From assembly GCF_932276165.1 (NCBI RefSeq), contig NC_064009.1:2542001-2606000 (forward strand): 64,000 nt of DNA, written 5' to 3'. The position numbers were made by a program, and so were the translations under genes. Below the pieces are notes generated by a model, which worked only from the letters and a program-made list of their open reading frames with translations, had not been told where the DNA came from and made no database searches. Shown in pieces: positions 1 to 11,129 of this stretch. Source of the stretch: Plutella xylostella. Lineage: Eukaryota; Arthropoda; Insecta; Lepidoptera; Plutellidae. Each line of letters opens with the position of its first letter. Within the stretch, counting starts at the first letter, position 1.

Positions 1-174
1 ACTCGGGTCTTGGGTGTTGATATTTATATTTAGTATCTATCTATCTATGTATTTGTGTAGATATATCAGCTGTCCGCCACCCATAACACAGGTTCTGCCT
101 AGCTTGGGGTCGGATGGCCGTGTGTGAGATGTCCCCACATATTATTATTATTATTATTATTATTTACGAGTTTT
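1..174 (+). repeat. SINE 3' part, cut by the window edge
   Basis: This is the body and tail of the tRNA-headed SINE family whose fuller copy lies on the minus strand at 44158-44403. The two match over about 145 bases, from the ACTCGGGTCTTGGGTG block through the GGATGGCCGTGTGTGAG block to the tail ATGTCCCCACATATT, followed here by an ATT microsatellite (about 145-171). The head would lie left of the window. Confidence 0.8.
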
Positions 175-841
175 ACGACCAAATTTATACGACATTAAGT
201 TGTTAATAAACAAGTTTAAAGCTTTTCTATCATTGTAAAACTTTCGTTACATCAAATCAATACTGTTACACTTTACTGCAGCCCGATTCAATGTTTTAAC
301 AAAAGAAATCAGGAAAAATCCCTTATTTAGGGTTTAGGAATGAATGCTACACATTGGAATCGGGCTTTTTCAGTTATATACTGACACAATCAAATTATAA
401 TCATAATAATACACGGACTCAAGGACTACCATAGGGTATTCTTTATAAATAATTTCTTCTGAATATACATACATTATTTTATAATATCTATTTAACAGTA
501 TTAGTTAGATCAATAAGGAGCCAAACACTAAAATGCCAAAGATGTAAGAGCATGGCGAGCCTTTAAAACTTGGTAACCCCTGGGTCACTCATTATAAAAA
601 AGAATCTGGCAAAATAATCTTATCAAAGAGTCTTTAGTCTTTAGTATGACTAAACAAGTAAAATAATACAAGACTGACATGAATATTACACACTCATTTT
701 ACTTATAAATTTATTACACATCTATTGGTGTTCACTTTATAGATTAGCTTTTGTGGACCTCACATGCTTTAATCATCCAAATACAATAATTTTGAACAAA
801 AACACCGAGAAATGCATACAAAACTTATCTACCCAATAAAA
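175..841. other. Sequence downstream of Lifeguard, no gene seen
   Basis: AT-rich sequence after the Lifeguard stop codon (minus strand). No coding exon or structured RNA is visible. A minus-strand AATAAA (plus TTTATT near 711) could be a polyadenylation signal for the Lifeguard transcript; this is weak because such motifs are frequent in AT-rich DNA. Confidence 0.4.
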
Positions 842-988
842 GCCCTAGTTTCACCATACTCTGTTAGATCAAAACAAGGGATTACTTGTTGAATTTTGAC
901 ACATCTGTCAAGAATTTAATATGGAGATGACATTAAAATCTAACAGGAGTGTTAAATGTTTTAACAGTCTATGGCGAAACTGGGGCTA
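842..988. mobile_element. Foldback MITE, family A copy 1
   Basis: A hairpin-type element with ends CTAGTTTCACCATACTCTG and its inverted counterpart near 965-986. A related copy with the same ends lies at 30991-31154 inside an ABCB intron. No coding capacity. It sits within 70 bases of the Lifeguard stop codon, so it may be part of that gene's 3' untranslated region. Confidence 0.75.
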
Positions 989-1051
989 ACACCGACACAT
1001 CCAACCAAAGCAAACCTAACCAAATCGTCCCGCGGCCTACTCAACCCCAAC

Positions 1052-4000
1052 CTAATCCCTCGACGCTCCAATAATCGTCAGAATGTACAGGAAGATGTTA
1101 ATAATGTCCAAGTACAGGTTGAGAGCTGCAAAGATATACTCCTCGGGTGAGATGCTGTACTTGTGCTTGCCTCCCATCATGAGTTGTGTGTCATAGACCA
1201 GGTAGAGAGAGAATATGAGAGCGCCGAGAGATGCGTAGACGAGGGTCACGATGCGGTTGCTAGGGATGAAGATGCAGATTATACCTGGAAGGGAATTGAT
1301 GGTTGGGTAAGTTTTTGTAGTTTGTGGGTTTATAAAGTAAAGGTTGAAGGTAAAAAAGTAGTAATTGATAAATAACATTATGTCCAACCAAAGTCTACGA
1401 ATATGATCAAGTGGAATTAGGTCATATATGCCGATGAACCGAGCGCCGATGAACTCAACCAGTTCTCAAGGGCATACCACGAACAGCAAGCATGGGTTTT
1501 CCTGCGGTCCGCTGGATAAAGACAGGGAGCCGGTAGTCTGACTAAGGAAGGTCGAGGACAGAGAGTTGTGTCGCTCTTTGGCAATCCAACCAACCAATCT
1601 TCAGCAGTGAAAGATTACGCAATCCTACGACCGTTTCATAGGAGGCCGAAGGGTGGTGGTGGACTGATGATAATGATATCCTAAACTCACCGAACAACAT
1701 CAGTACAACGACGGCACACAGCAGGAACCCTCCCATGACGGTGAAGTCGTACTTGGTCTGCAGCGCGAATATCGTGAGCGCGAAGCACACAGCTGCTGTA
1801 ATGCCCACCGCTAGCATCACCTGGAATGTAGGAATATACGGTTTTAGTAATGCTTTCATGCTATTAATATTTAAAGGAGACATTGAAGATAGTTAACAAG
1901 AAAATAGTCAATAGTATATAACTCAAACAGTTAATTCTGTCTGTACGTAAGCTGGGTATTGATTCAGGAACCTTTACATTCATGTGTGAGGCTAGTGGGA
2001 GTCGGAGATGGTTGGACCATTGTGTTACTACGGCGGTACGGCGGTACGGCGGTGTACGATCGTTTTATGAGGTTTTCACATTTTCCGCAAGATCTTGCCG
2101 ATAGGCCGTTATAGCGTAACTAATTATTATTATTTTCTTTGTTGCAAAAAATATTATTAGTAGAGCTAACATAGTAACTTCAACAGACATATATTACCGC
2201 CTTCCAAATATACCACAATAACTCATTGACACTGGATAAGCCGCCCCGAGTCAACTGTACTTTTATATGTATACGTCCGGCCCATCCTGAGCACTCCTAG
2301 ACTGACGCTATTCTAAATGGCTAATCATTTGGCCTCATTGACAAACACTAGACACACTACTGTTTGTCACCAACACGCTAAAAGAAAGACTATAACTCGT
2401 GTGACTATAGCTCGTGCCATTTTCCCTACGAGCAGCACGCCACGGAGATCAGGCACATGAACCTTGTCTCTATAGACGGATCCAAGCGCGATATAAGGCA
2501 TTTTACATACTAAAATTCTTGGACGCGATCGATCGGATTGCGTTTGATCGTCTGCTGATTGATATATCCGTGATCTCGGGCGGAATATTGTACTGTCTCA
2601 TCCCGGGTATTAATCTTGTGCTGGCTCTTATGCTGTCCTCTTATAGCACTACAAATCTAGCACTATACCTTCCCTATACACACACAGCACTAAAGGCGTC
2701 CGGCGCATCTTAGGCACTCTGGGATTGACGCTATTCTGAATGGCAAATCCTTTCACCATGGTGACAGCTCTAGTGCGCTTTAACTGCCAGTTTCTATATT
2801 TCTATCTATCCATAACTGGTAGTTACTTTCATACGATTTTGACATAATCAAAAGTAACAATCTGTCAAAATCGTATGAAAGTAACTACCAGTTATGGATA
2901 GATAGAGTTATAGAAACCGGCAGTAAGAATTGGAGCACAACTCGCATAATGTTCACTACAGCAACTCACCTCGCTAGCGCTGTACATGCTGGCGCTGATG
3001 CCGAGCAGGAACCTCTGGCAGACGGTGAAGATGCCGAGGAAGATGAAGTTGGTGGGCGACTGGCGTCGCACGGTGGAGCAGCACGCCATCGAGATCAGAC
3101 ACACGGACCAAGACGCAATAACCGGATCCAAATCCAAACGTGATTTAAGGAATTTTATATACTAACTACTTGGATCGTGTGATCGGATGGTTGAGATCCG
3201 GCTATTGAGATATCCGTTATTTTGGGCAGAACTGTAGGTACCATTCCATCATCCCGGGTATTAATCTTATGCTGTGCTCTTAATCGCAATTCGGTATGTT
3301 AAGTAAAATTTTTTGATGCTAATTCCAAAACCGTTTCGAGATATTATCTTCTTAATAAGTGTCCCATTCTTAAAAATTTAAAATATTCAAGGATTTCGAT
3401 TATTTTAACAAAAATTAAAATATAATTTGTCCTTCAAGACGCTGCTCAAGGTTAAAGTTTCAACCAAAGAGAATAAAAATGTTCAATTGTTAAATGTCAC
3501 TTCTGTCAATCTAAAGTGTAAATATTCACAGAGTTACGATCTTGATGACGTCAGCGGCTGCATGGTAGCGAATGACGTCATAAAATCGTCGAAGAGCCGA
3601 TCTTTAATTATTTTTTATTAAATTAACGAGAGCAGTAAAATAAAAAATATTCAAATTAGTGTCTCAAATTCCAACATACTTCAATTTAAAATTATAAAAA
3701 CAATCACCATAAAATTACTTAACATACCGAATTATCACTACAAAGCTAAATAGCGGATGGCATATAGTAACACGTCTCCTCCGCCTTATACGGTCATAGC
3801 ACTAAAGTAGGCTAGTGCACCCTGAATACTCCTAGACTGACGCTATCCTAAATGCTTGATCCTTTCACCATGGTGACAGCTCTAGTGTGCGCTATAGTGT
3901 TTGCTATTCTGAATGGCAAATCCTTACACCACAGTGACAACTCTAGTGCGCGCTATAGTGTTGGTCATCAACACACTAAGAGAAATAGTACAATAGCTCA

Positions 4001-7000
4001 CATACATTTCCACTACAACAACTCACCTCACTAGCGCTGTACATGCTGGCGCTGATGCCGAGCAGGAAGCTCTGGCAGACGGTGAAGATGCCGAGGAAGA
4101 TGAAGTTGGTGGGCGACTGGCGCCGCACGTTGGAGCAGCACGCCATCGAGATCAGACAGACAAAGGTCGCTATGAACGCTATCCAGCTGGAATGGGAGGT
4201 AAATGGTGGTTAAAATAAGGAAAAATAAAACTTGACCTACCAAATAAGAACCCAGATACGAAATAGAGTCGTGGTTAGCGCTGCAGTTTTGATTGTTGAT
4301 TGTCAATAAATTTCTGTTGCAAAATTATCACTGTCGCATTATACGGCTGTGTTGGTTCTACCTTTTTTGGCCTAAGATTTATTTGCCTAATCTCGTATTG
4401 CATAGTAACGTTTGGTCAAAGTCTCGTTTGGCCGAAAATCGTATGGCATAAATCTCGATTAGTAAAAAGTTATTTCGCATTATCTTGTTTAGCCTAATAA
4501 TAATAGTATGGCCAAATCTTGAATAGCCTAATAATAGGTTTATACAAAGTAATAATATTTGTTTGGCTTTAACTTTGACGGAGCGTCTCTCTATAGCGCA
4601 AACTGGTACCTTGTATTGTTTCCGTTGTTGGAAAACGCTTCGCTCCGCTTTGGTTTTGATGAACATGTGCACCTAACACGCTCCTCCTCGCTTTGCTCGT
4701 CGTCGCACCGATCTCATGGGGTTTGTAATAATTATATCGCTCGTTAACTTTCGTTTTTTTTTCATTAAATATCGTGATTTTCAGGATGTTTGAGAAAAAT
4801 ACCACAATTTGTACATTTACTGCATACTTAATATATTATTTATTAAGATAACATTAGGAGAAACAAGATTATACATAGGTATAGACGAACATAAATTTGA
4901 GCAAACGAAACTTAGGTGTTTAAAGATTGTGCCTAAAGAGTTTTAGACGAAACGAGCCTTATGCCACATAAGTCTTGGCAAAGTGATGGTTCGGCAAAAA
5001 AAGTTTAGACCATACGAGTTATGCGAAATGAGTTTTGGTCAATAAAGATTATGCGAGATGAGGGGAACCCGGCTGTGTTAAATAAATAAACAGCGTATAC
5101 TCACAACATGAAGGGGTTGCGCGCCACCCACAGCTTGGTGGGCGTGTGGTAGAGGAACAGAGCTATGAAGCCCATCGTTATGAGGAGCTGCACCATCAGG
5201 ATGGAGTACACCTGGAGAAGACATGGAGAGTTTAATAATAATAAGAATGGAAGGTAGGTTTGCTGGAAGACCTGGGTGTAGTGTGAGTGTGACGTCAGTC
5301 TATTATTTTGTTGCCTATTCTCAAGACCTTTCGGTATAAAAGTCTTTTAGGAAACGAGTTCCGCAGAAGGAAAAGCCGTTTAGATTTATGAAATTGTTTT
5401 CCTTTCTTCAATTTCCTAAACGACCGAAGGGGTATAAACCGTTTCATTTTCATACTTGAGGTATATTTCACGGAAGAAGCTTCCCTGAGTGGCATAGGTA
5501 AATAATACACCCAGCGCACCCTGGCCACTTGAGACAGTCAGTGACGGACAACAAATCTTATTTGAAAATCTTTTCAAAACAGTGAAAAATGCTTTTTCAA
5601 CATGTTTGTAGCTCTCCTTCGGATGTAGCTTCGTACACCAGTATTTACGATTATTGGCTGATGAATTTATAATAATGAAACCCATGAATTGTCAAAACCT
5701 AATTAATCCTCACCTTACGTATGAAGGCCCTGCGTATGGACTGGTCGGTGAAGTCGAAGTTCTTGACCTCGCCGTCCTCGGGCATCCCGGACGCGCCCGG
5801 CGGCCCGTATCCTGTCGGCTGCAACATATAATTGAGGGTTTAAGGGTGTGGTCTTGGGGCATGTTCATGTTATAGGTACATTGTTGCTATATTGAAATAC
5901 TCTGGTAGGAAGCGAAATTAGAGATTAATGTAGAGTTTATTAAAGGTTGTAGAAAAAGTGGTTCAGATGAGCCCTTGAATCGCTCTTACTGGTCTTACTA
6001 TACCTACTACTTTTGTAATAGCCTGTAGTAACTCTCCTATAATACCTTGCCAGTTGCTTTATTGTTATGTTATATAGCTAAGTTATATATTATAATATAT
6101 CATCCTCATTTTATCACATGCCCAGTTGCCCAGTCATTCACTATAATATCTGGATTAAGTGCACAATAAAGGTACCTATGCATACAGAACAGAACAAACC
6201 ATTACAGGAATTCAATAAACGTGATTATGGTATGGTAAGGCTACAAATGAAAACACTATTGTCAATTCGGTATACGCCAACATGATCATAAATTGATGAC
6301 ACTACTTTATTAAACATCGCAACAACGATCGATTTTTCCACGTATTAATCGCACTTTTCTCCATTTCCATTATTAGTTTTCACTTACAGAAATTATTAAC
6401 TGTCCATATCATTAATAAAATTGAAAAACACACACACCTGTGACATATTACTGCATTTACAATATGAATAAATGTAACTACACGATAAACCGATAGCCGG
6501 TAAATAAATGTATATAATATGTTTATCAACATCAATATATTATGTAAGGTGGAGTTTATAAAATATTTGTCCAGCCAAGTCATCGCTTAATCCTTTCGTG
6601 ATAGATTGGTAAACTCCAAATGGTGGCTGATAGATAAAACATAAATGTACTGGATTGTATGTGTTAAGTCTAAAGTTTGTTATAGCTAGTAGATACCTAT
6701 GACAAATAAAAATGCAATCCCCTGACAAAAATAAACTTTGATATTTGATGCGATGACTAATATTAAATTATATTGGTTATCATTGGTCTGTTCTAATTTT
6801 TCACTATGTTTTTAAAATGAAACTACAATGAAAATCAATGGCTATCGTGGACTGGTATTGTAGAAAGTGTGGGTTAGACCTAATTACCGTAGGATTTAAT
6901 TTTAATGTTAAAATCACTAGTAGGTATTGTATGTATACGCAGTATATCACGGGCAGCAGACCTCCACCGTATTTTTTTATTAAGTAAATTAAATATTTTG

Positions 7001-8822
7001 CCACCGATTATAAACAACATGACTATATAGGTATTTGCAATCTTACGACCATCGAGATTTAGAGATGCTTTGTTCCGGTGAACATAATAATAGACGCAGA
7101 CAGTAAAATGATAAATTTTATTAATATTGTAAATGCTTAAACTTGTATATTTAGTGCTATTTTACTGTAGTTACCTATATCTTCTACTTTCTAAAAATAT
7201 TTTTATCTATGCTCATTCATTGTTTTTTTTATATTACCTACCTTGTTTGGTAATTTCGTTTTAGTTCTATTGCAGTTGTATTTTGCCTAGTCATATTCCC
7301 TATAATATGTATTTTTCACGATATACAAACTGTATTATCTTTAATCTAATCTGATAATCATTACTCATGACACCTGCCTTGTTTTAGGATAAGATAAATA
7401 ATGCAAAGTTCGACAACGTATAAAATACTTACATAAGAAAATAATATCGCAAGGGGGCTACCCTGGTTTAACTTTGCCGATGATTTGTTCATGATACACA
7501 TAGATGAATCATAAGAAGATAAGATATTGTCGACATCAATCTGTCCACACATACAGTCATGTAGTGATAGAATGACAGTGTGAATGACCGTCTACAATGC
7601 CAGCTAACAGCGTGCGGCTAACTATTACAAGGTAGAGCCATCACATAGGCACGGTAGCTAACTGATGTTCTACATATTATTCACGACAACTTGTGCCGAT
7701 ATACCTATCGATGTCTGTTATATTATAATTTAATGCTTATGAAATCCATATTTTTATTTTCTTAACACGTTTTGAGCAAATGGACATAAAGTTCAAAGAA
7801 AATAGAGGTTCAAAGTCCCTACTAACTTTCGCAACTTCTTCCCACCCATAATCGGCTACATAAGTTCAAAAAAATGTCAACTCACCTCCCCATACCCTCC
7901 CGCGCCTCCATACCCCGGCTGGAACCCTGGCTGGAACCCCGGCTGCGGCGGGTACCCTCCAGGCGGGTACCCTGCCCCTCCCTGCGGGTACGCCCCAGGC
8001 GGGTACGCTCCCGGCGGCGGGTACCCGCCCTGAGGGTAGCCGGCTTGCGGGTACCCGCCTTGCGGGTAACCTCCCTGATTCTGATCTGAAATTGGTAAAT
8101 AAGTTTTTAGGAATATGTCGCCATGTTTTGGTAATGCCGAGTTTACACTGGGCGATCCATAGCTTTCATTATTACACATAGGCATTGAACGATTCTACGT
8201 CAATGGGTTTATTGATGTAGTGGATCTGGGCAATGTTTCACCCAGTGTGAACACGACTTTTGGTACAAGGGTTTGAACACAATAACGAACGACATTTAGC
8301 CAGTGTCTTGTGGGTTTTGTGAGTATCTGTGCCCTTTAAGTGTGACTGTGAAACAAATAGACTTCGCAAAGACTTATAAGTGCAACATTGGGTTAGGTAT
8401 TCACGTAGATACGGTGCAAAAGCTTAGCAAGTATTTATATTATTAGTGTACAGATTTGAATACACACAAAACCATTGTGCGTGAGCTGTAACAACTCATT
8501 TTATTGTTCTCTGAAAATTCCCACAGGAAATTGAGAAGTACACACTACCTATAGATACTATACAATAACTATGGACAAAGACACAGAAAGGTTAAGAAGA
8601 CACAAACAATCATTATTATCATTCACTTGCATACGCAAAAAAATACACTGATAAACATAATAAGTACATGCACAAAAGTAATCACTGCATGTTCAAAATG
8701 CAGAAAAGAAGAATATAGGTACCATTGATGCGTAAAAGCAATAAACGTTAATTTTAGTGTCTTGTACACATTTTTTATGTTTGGATTGTAAATAGCGAAA
8801 ACTAACCTTTGTCAGTAGACAT
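1052..8822 (-). CDS. Nmda1: Protein lifeguard 1-like (GRINA/TMBIM family), 7 exons
   Basis: Multi-pass membrane protein of the Bax-inhibitor-1/Lifeguard family. Family members sit in Golgi, ER or plasma membrane and modulate calcium release and apoptosis (family knowledge). Exons on the minus strand: 8807-8822, 7886-8085, 5714-5818, 5105-5211, 4027-4186, 1691-1820, 1052-1284, all with GT-AG borders. They sum to 951 nt, giving 316 residues plus stop. Residues 1 to about 72 are a Gly/Pro/Tyr/Gln-rich tail with repeated GGYPQ units, as in GRINA. A cytosolic segment with FDFTDQSIRRAFIRK follows, then about seven hydrophobic segments. Family signatures visible: LMMGGKHKYSISPEEYIFAA and the C-terminus YILTIIGASRD. 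Start: the 16-nt first exon encodes MSTDK and supplies the G of the next codon; the splice phase fits. Length is close to family norms. Introns carry several mobile elements and degenerate copies of exon 5. Confidence 0.93.
2270..2745 (-). pseudogene. Degenerate third copy of the Lifeguard exon 5 region
   Basis: Around 2428-2480 the plus strand carries CAGCACGCCACGGAGATCAG, matching the 5' part of Lifeguard exon 5. The sequence rightward to about 2640 parallels 3100-3290 (shared GATCGGAT, GATATCCGT and CATCCCGGGTATTAATCTT blocks). Sequences near 2280-2330 and 2690-2745 resemble 3810-3900 (shared CTAGACTGACGCTAT). This is an eroded tandem copy lacking most of the exon and both splice sites, inside Lifeguard intron 5. 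Confidence 0.65.
2783..2924. mobile_element. Foldback MITE in Lifeguard intron 5
   Basis: Near-perfect hairpin of about 142 bases. The left arm starts ACTGCCAGTTTCTATA and the right arm ends in the matching inverted sequence ACCGGCAGT. Arms are about 60 bases with a loop of under 20 bases. It lies between the two degenerate exon-5 copies. Confidence 0.85.
2970..3129 (-). pseudogene. Duplicated Lifeguard exon 5 (pseudo-exon)
   Basis: An ungapped 160-base match to Lifeguard exon 5 (4027-4186), very similar over about 125 bases. It keeps an open frame (CLISMACCSTVRRQSPTNF and onwards through SASMYSASE) and a good GTGAGT donor. The first dozen codons differ: the conserved WIAFIATFV is replaced by a polar DPVIASWSV. 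No AG acceptor follows a pyrimidine tract at its upstream edge, so normal splicing into the message looks impossible. Gln in the FTVCQ(S)F block is followed by Arg instead of Ser. Most likely a tandem duplicate that lost its acceptor; a mutually exclusive exon is less likely. Confidence 0.8.
4354..5069. mobile_element. Non-autonomous element with 10-bp target duplication, Mutator-like
   Basis: A 716-base insertion in Lifeguard intron 4 (between exons 4 and 5). It is flanked by an exact 10-bp direct repeat CGGCTGTGTT (4344-4353 and 5070-5079). The element begins GGTTCTACC and ends GGGGAACC, a short imperfect inverted terminus. Both ends consist of degenerate short units of the type TCGTATGGCATAA, in opposite orientation at the two ends. 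The 10-bp duplication and GG start are like Mutator-type elements (inference). No transposase is present. Confidence 0.7.
5819..7885. other. Lifeguard intron 2, no internal gene seen
   Basis: A 2.07 kb AT-rich intron between exon 2 (7886-8085) and exon 3 (5714-5818). It shows a GT donor next to exon 2 and an AG acceptor before exon 3. Short open frames here lack recognisable motifs. No element with clear ends was identified. Confidence 0.6.
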
Positions 8823-8938
8823 TCGCGACAATACTAACGTTAGTTCACATGTGGGTGGTAATGGTGTGTGTGGTCACTAATGTGTCATACTATATAATTG
8901 TGTACGTCGTACCTACATACCCCATTTACACTCTCGTA

Positions 8939-11129
8939 CCCCATTTACACTCTCGCCTCGGCCCTCGCCTCCTCGCTCGCCTCGTCACTCGTGCCGAGGC
9001 GCGAATGTAAACACCCACTCGCGTGTGACGCGAGTGGGTGTTTACACTCTCGTGTAGAGTTCAGTTGTCTTTGAGATAGCAACGATGGAGGACGTCGAAG
9101 TTTTAGCCGCAACAATAAAGAATTTATGTATGATCACCGATTACTTCGCTGTTTATGGACCGATTTTGAAAATTCTTTTTTTTTATGTATTGGGTTGAGA
9201 TCCCATGTGGTCCCATTTTTTTCAAATTTTGATTCCACCTCCAAGGGTGGGTAAAGGGTTAAAAACAGGCTATGAATTTCCATTTTGGGTACCTATTAAC
9301 CGATTGTAGTTAATGAAATTTAGAAAGTACATAGGTACTTACCTATATTTTTAACATTAAAAAAAATATGATGGTGACCTTGAGCTGATCTGATGATGGA
9401 AACGGAAGGTAGTCAAGGGAACTCCTCAATGGTAGGTATATAGCAACTACTTCGTGTTTACTACTGACTAGTAGGACTTATAGGTATCATTTGCTTCTTA
9501 ATTTTGATTGTCAATTATTGCAAATAAACTAAGTATAAATAAGTAATAAAATAAAATAATGATAAAAAAAACGACTTCAAAAAACCACTAAAACGTAAGA
9601 AATAATTTAAGGTTTAGACATGGTTTAGACCTATTCTATGTGACAGTACTAATATATCTAAGCAGGTAAGTACTGCTTTTATTTTTTACGTTTTAGTGTT
9701 TTTTTATTATTATTATTTTATTGAAATATTTACTTATATGAAATTAAATGTTTCGTCTTGCGACCAATCCATTATACAACTGAGGAAAAAACACTACGTT
9801 ATAATTATACGACGACGAACACAACCTGCGCGGCCCGATGTAGAAGCCAGAATGAAGCGGACGCGAGAGTGTAAACACCCGCTCGCGTGCGACGCGAGCT
9901 CGACGCGAGCTTCTTTGACTCGTGCCCCAAAAACCGCTCCGGACGCGAGCGCCGCGAGTGGCGAGGCGAGCGAGGAGGCGAGCCACGAGCGTCTGTTCAC
10001 ACTCGCGCCTCGCCCCTCGCCTTGTCGCTCGCCTCGCCACTCGTGCGAGAGTGTAAATGGGGTATCGCACGAGTGGCGAGGCGAGCGACAAGGCGAGGGG
10101 CGAGGCGCGAGTGTGAACAGACGCTCGTGGCTCGCGTCCGGAGCGGTTTTTGGGGCACGAGTCAAAGGAGCTCGCGTCGCACGCGAGCGGGTGTTTACAC
10201 TCTCGCGTCCGCTTCATTCTGGCTTCTACATCGTGCCGCGCAGGTTGTGTTCGTCGTCGTATGATTATAACGTAGTGTTTTTTCCTCAGTTGTATAATGG
10301 ATTGGTCGCAAGACGAAATATTTAATTTCATATAAGTAAATATTTCAATAAAATAATAATAATAAAAAAAACACTAAAACGTAAGAAATAAAAGCAGTAC
10401 TTACCTGCTTAGATATATTAGTACTGTCACATAGAATAGGTCTAAACCATGTCTAAACCTTAAATTATTTCTTACGTTTTAGTGGTTTTTTGAAGTCGTT
10501 TTTTTATCATTATTATATTTTATTACTTATTTATACTTAGTTTATTTGCAATAATTGACAATCAAAATTAAGAAGCAAATGATACCTATAAGTCCTACTA
10601 GTCAGTAGTAAACACGAAGTAGTTGCTATATACCTACCGTTGAGGAGTTCCCTTGACTACCTTCCGTTTCCATCATCAGATCAGCTCAAGGTCACCATCA
10701 TATTTTTTTTAATGTTAAAAATATAGGTAAGTACCTATGTACTTTCTAAATTTCATTAACTACAATCGGTTAATAGGTACCCAAAATGGAAATTCATAGC
10801 CTGTTTTTAACCCTTTACCCACCCTTGGAGGTGGAATCAAAATTTGAGAAAAATGGGACCACATGGGATCTCAACCCAATACATAAAAAAAAGAATTTTC
10901 AAAATCGGTCCATAAACGGCGAAGTAATCGGTGATCATACATAAATTCTTTATTGTTGCGGCTAAAACTTCGACGTCCTCCATCGTTGCTAGCTCAAAGA
11001 CAACTGAACTCTGCACGAGAGTGTAAACACCCACTCGCGTCACACGCGAGTGGGTGTTTACATTCGCGCCTCCGCACGAGTGACGAGGCGAGCGAGGAGG
11101 CGAGGGCCGAGGCGAGAGTGTAAATGGGG
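8939..11129. mobile_element. 2.2 kb near-perfect palindrome (foldback element or head-to-head dimer)
   Basis: Left arm 8939-10048 and right arm 10065-11129 are inverted copies separated by a 16-base spacer (10049-10064). Outer ends are CCCCATTTACACTCTCG and its complement. Arms are nearly identical by eye; the right lacks about 45 bases of the GC-rich inner part and carries a few substitutions. The spacer GAGTGTAAATGGGGTA is itself the terminal motif. Each arm contains GC-rich subterminal blocks (repeated GCGAG, CTCGCC), an AT-rich middle, and a short open frame starting MEDVEVLAATIKN. Long overlapping frames at 9696-10331 are by-products of the palindrome. An extra terminal motif lies just outside at 8920-8938. 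Confidence 0.85.
9085..9230 (+). pseudogene. Short frame in the left palindrome arm, unrecognised
   Basis: An ATG at 9085 follows a leader with GTCTTTGAGATAGCAACG and opens MEDVEVLAATIKNLCMITDYF. In this arm the frame breaks soon after an extra T in the T-run near 9176-9183. The inverted copy on the minus strand (right arm, about 10840-10985) reads to a stop at about 48 residues. It may be the remnant N-terminus of a transposase or accessory protein. I cannot assign a family. Confidence 0.35.

Noticed and set aside
7874..8089. Plus-strand Arg/Pro-rich frame
   Set aside because: It is the antisense shadow of the Lifeguard GGYPQ-repeat exon.
9696..10331. Long open frames on both strands (up to 209 codons) at the palindrome centre
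   Set aside because: They mirror each other across the palindrome axis and arise from GC-rich repeated CTCGCC/GGCGAG words. No domain or codon pattern supports a protein.
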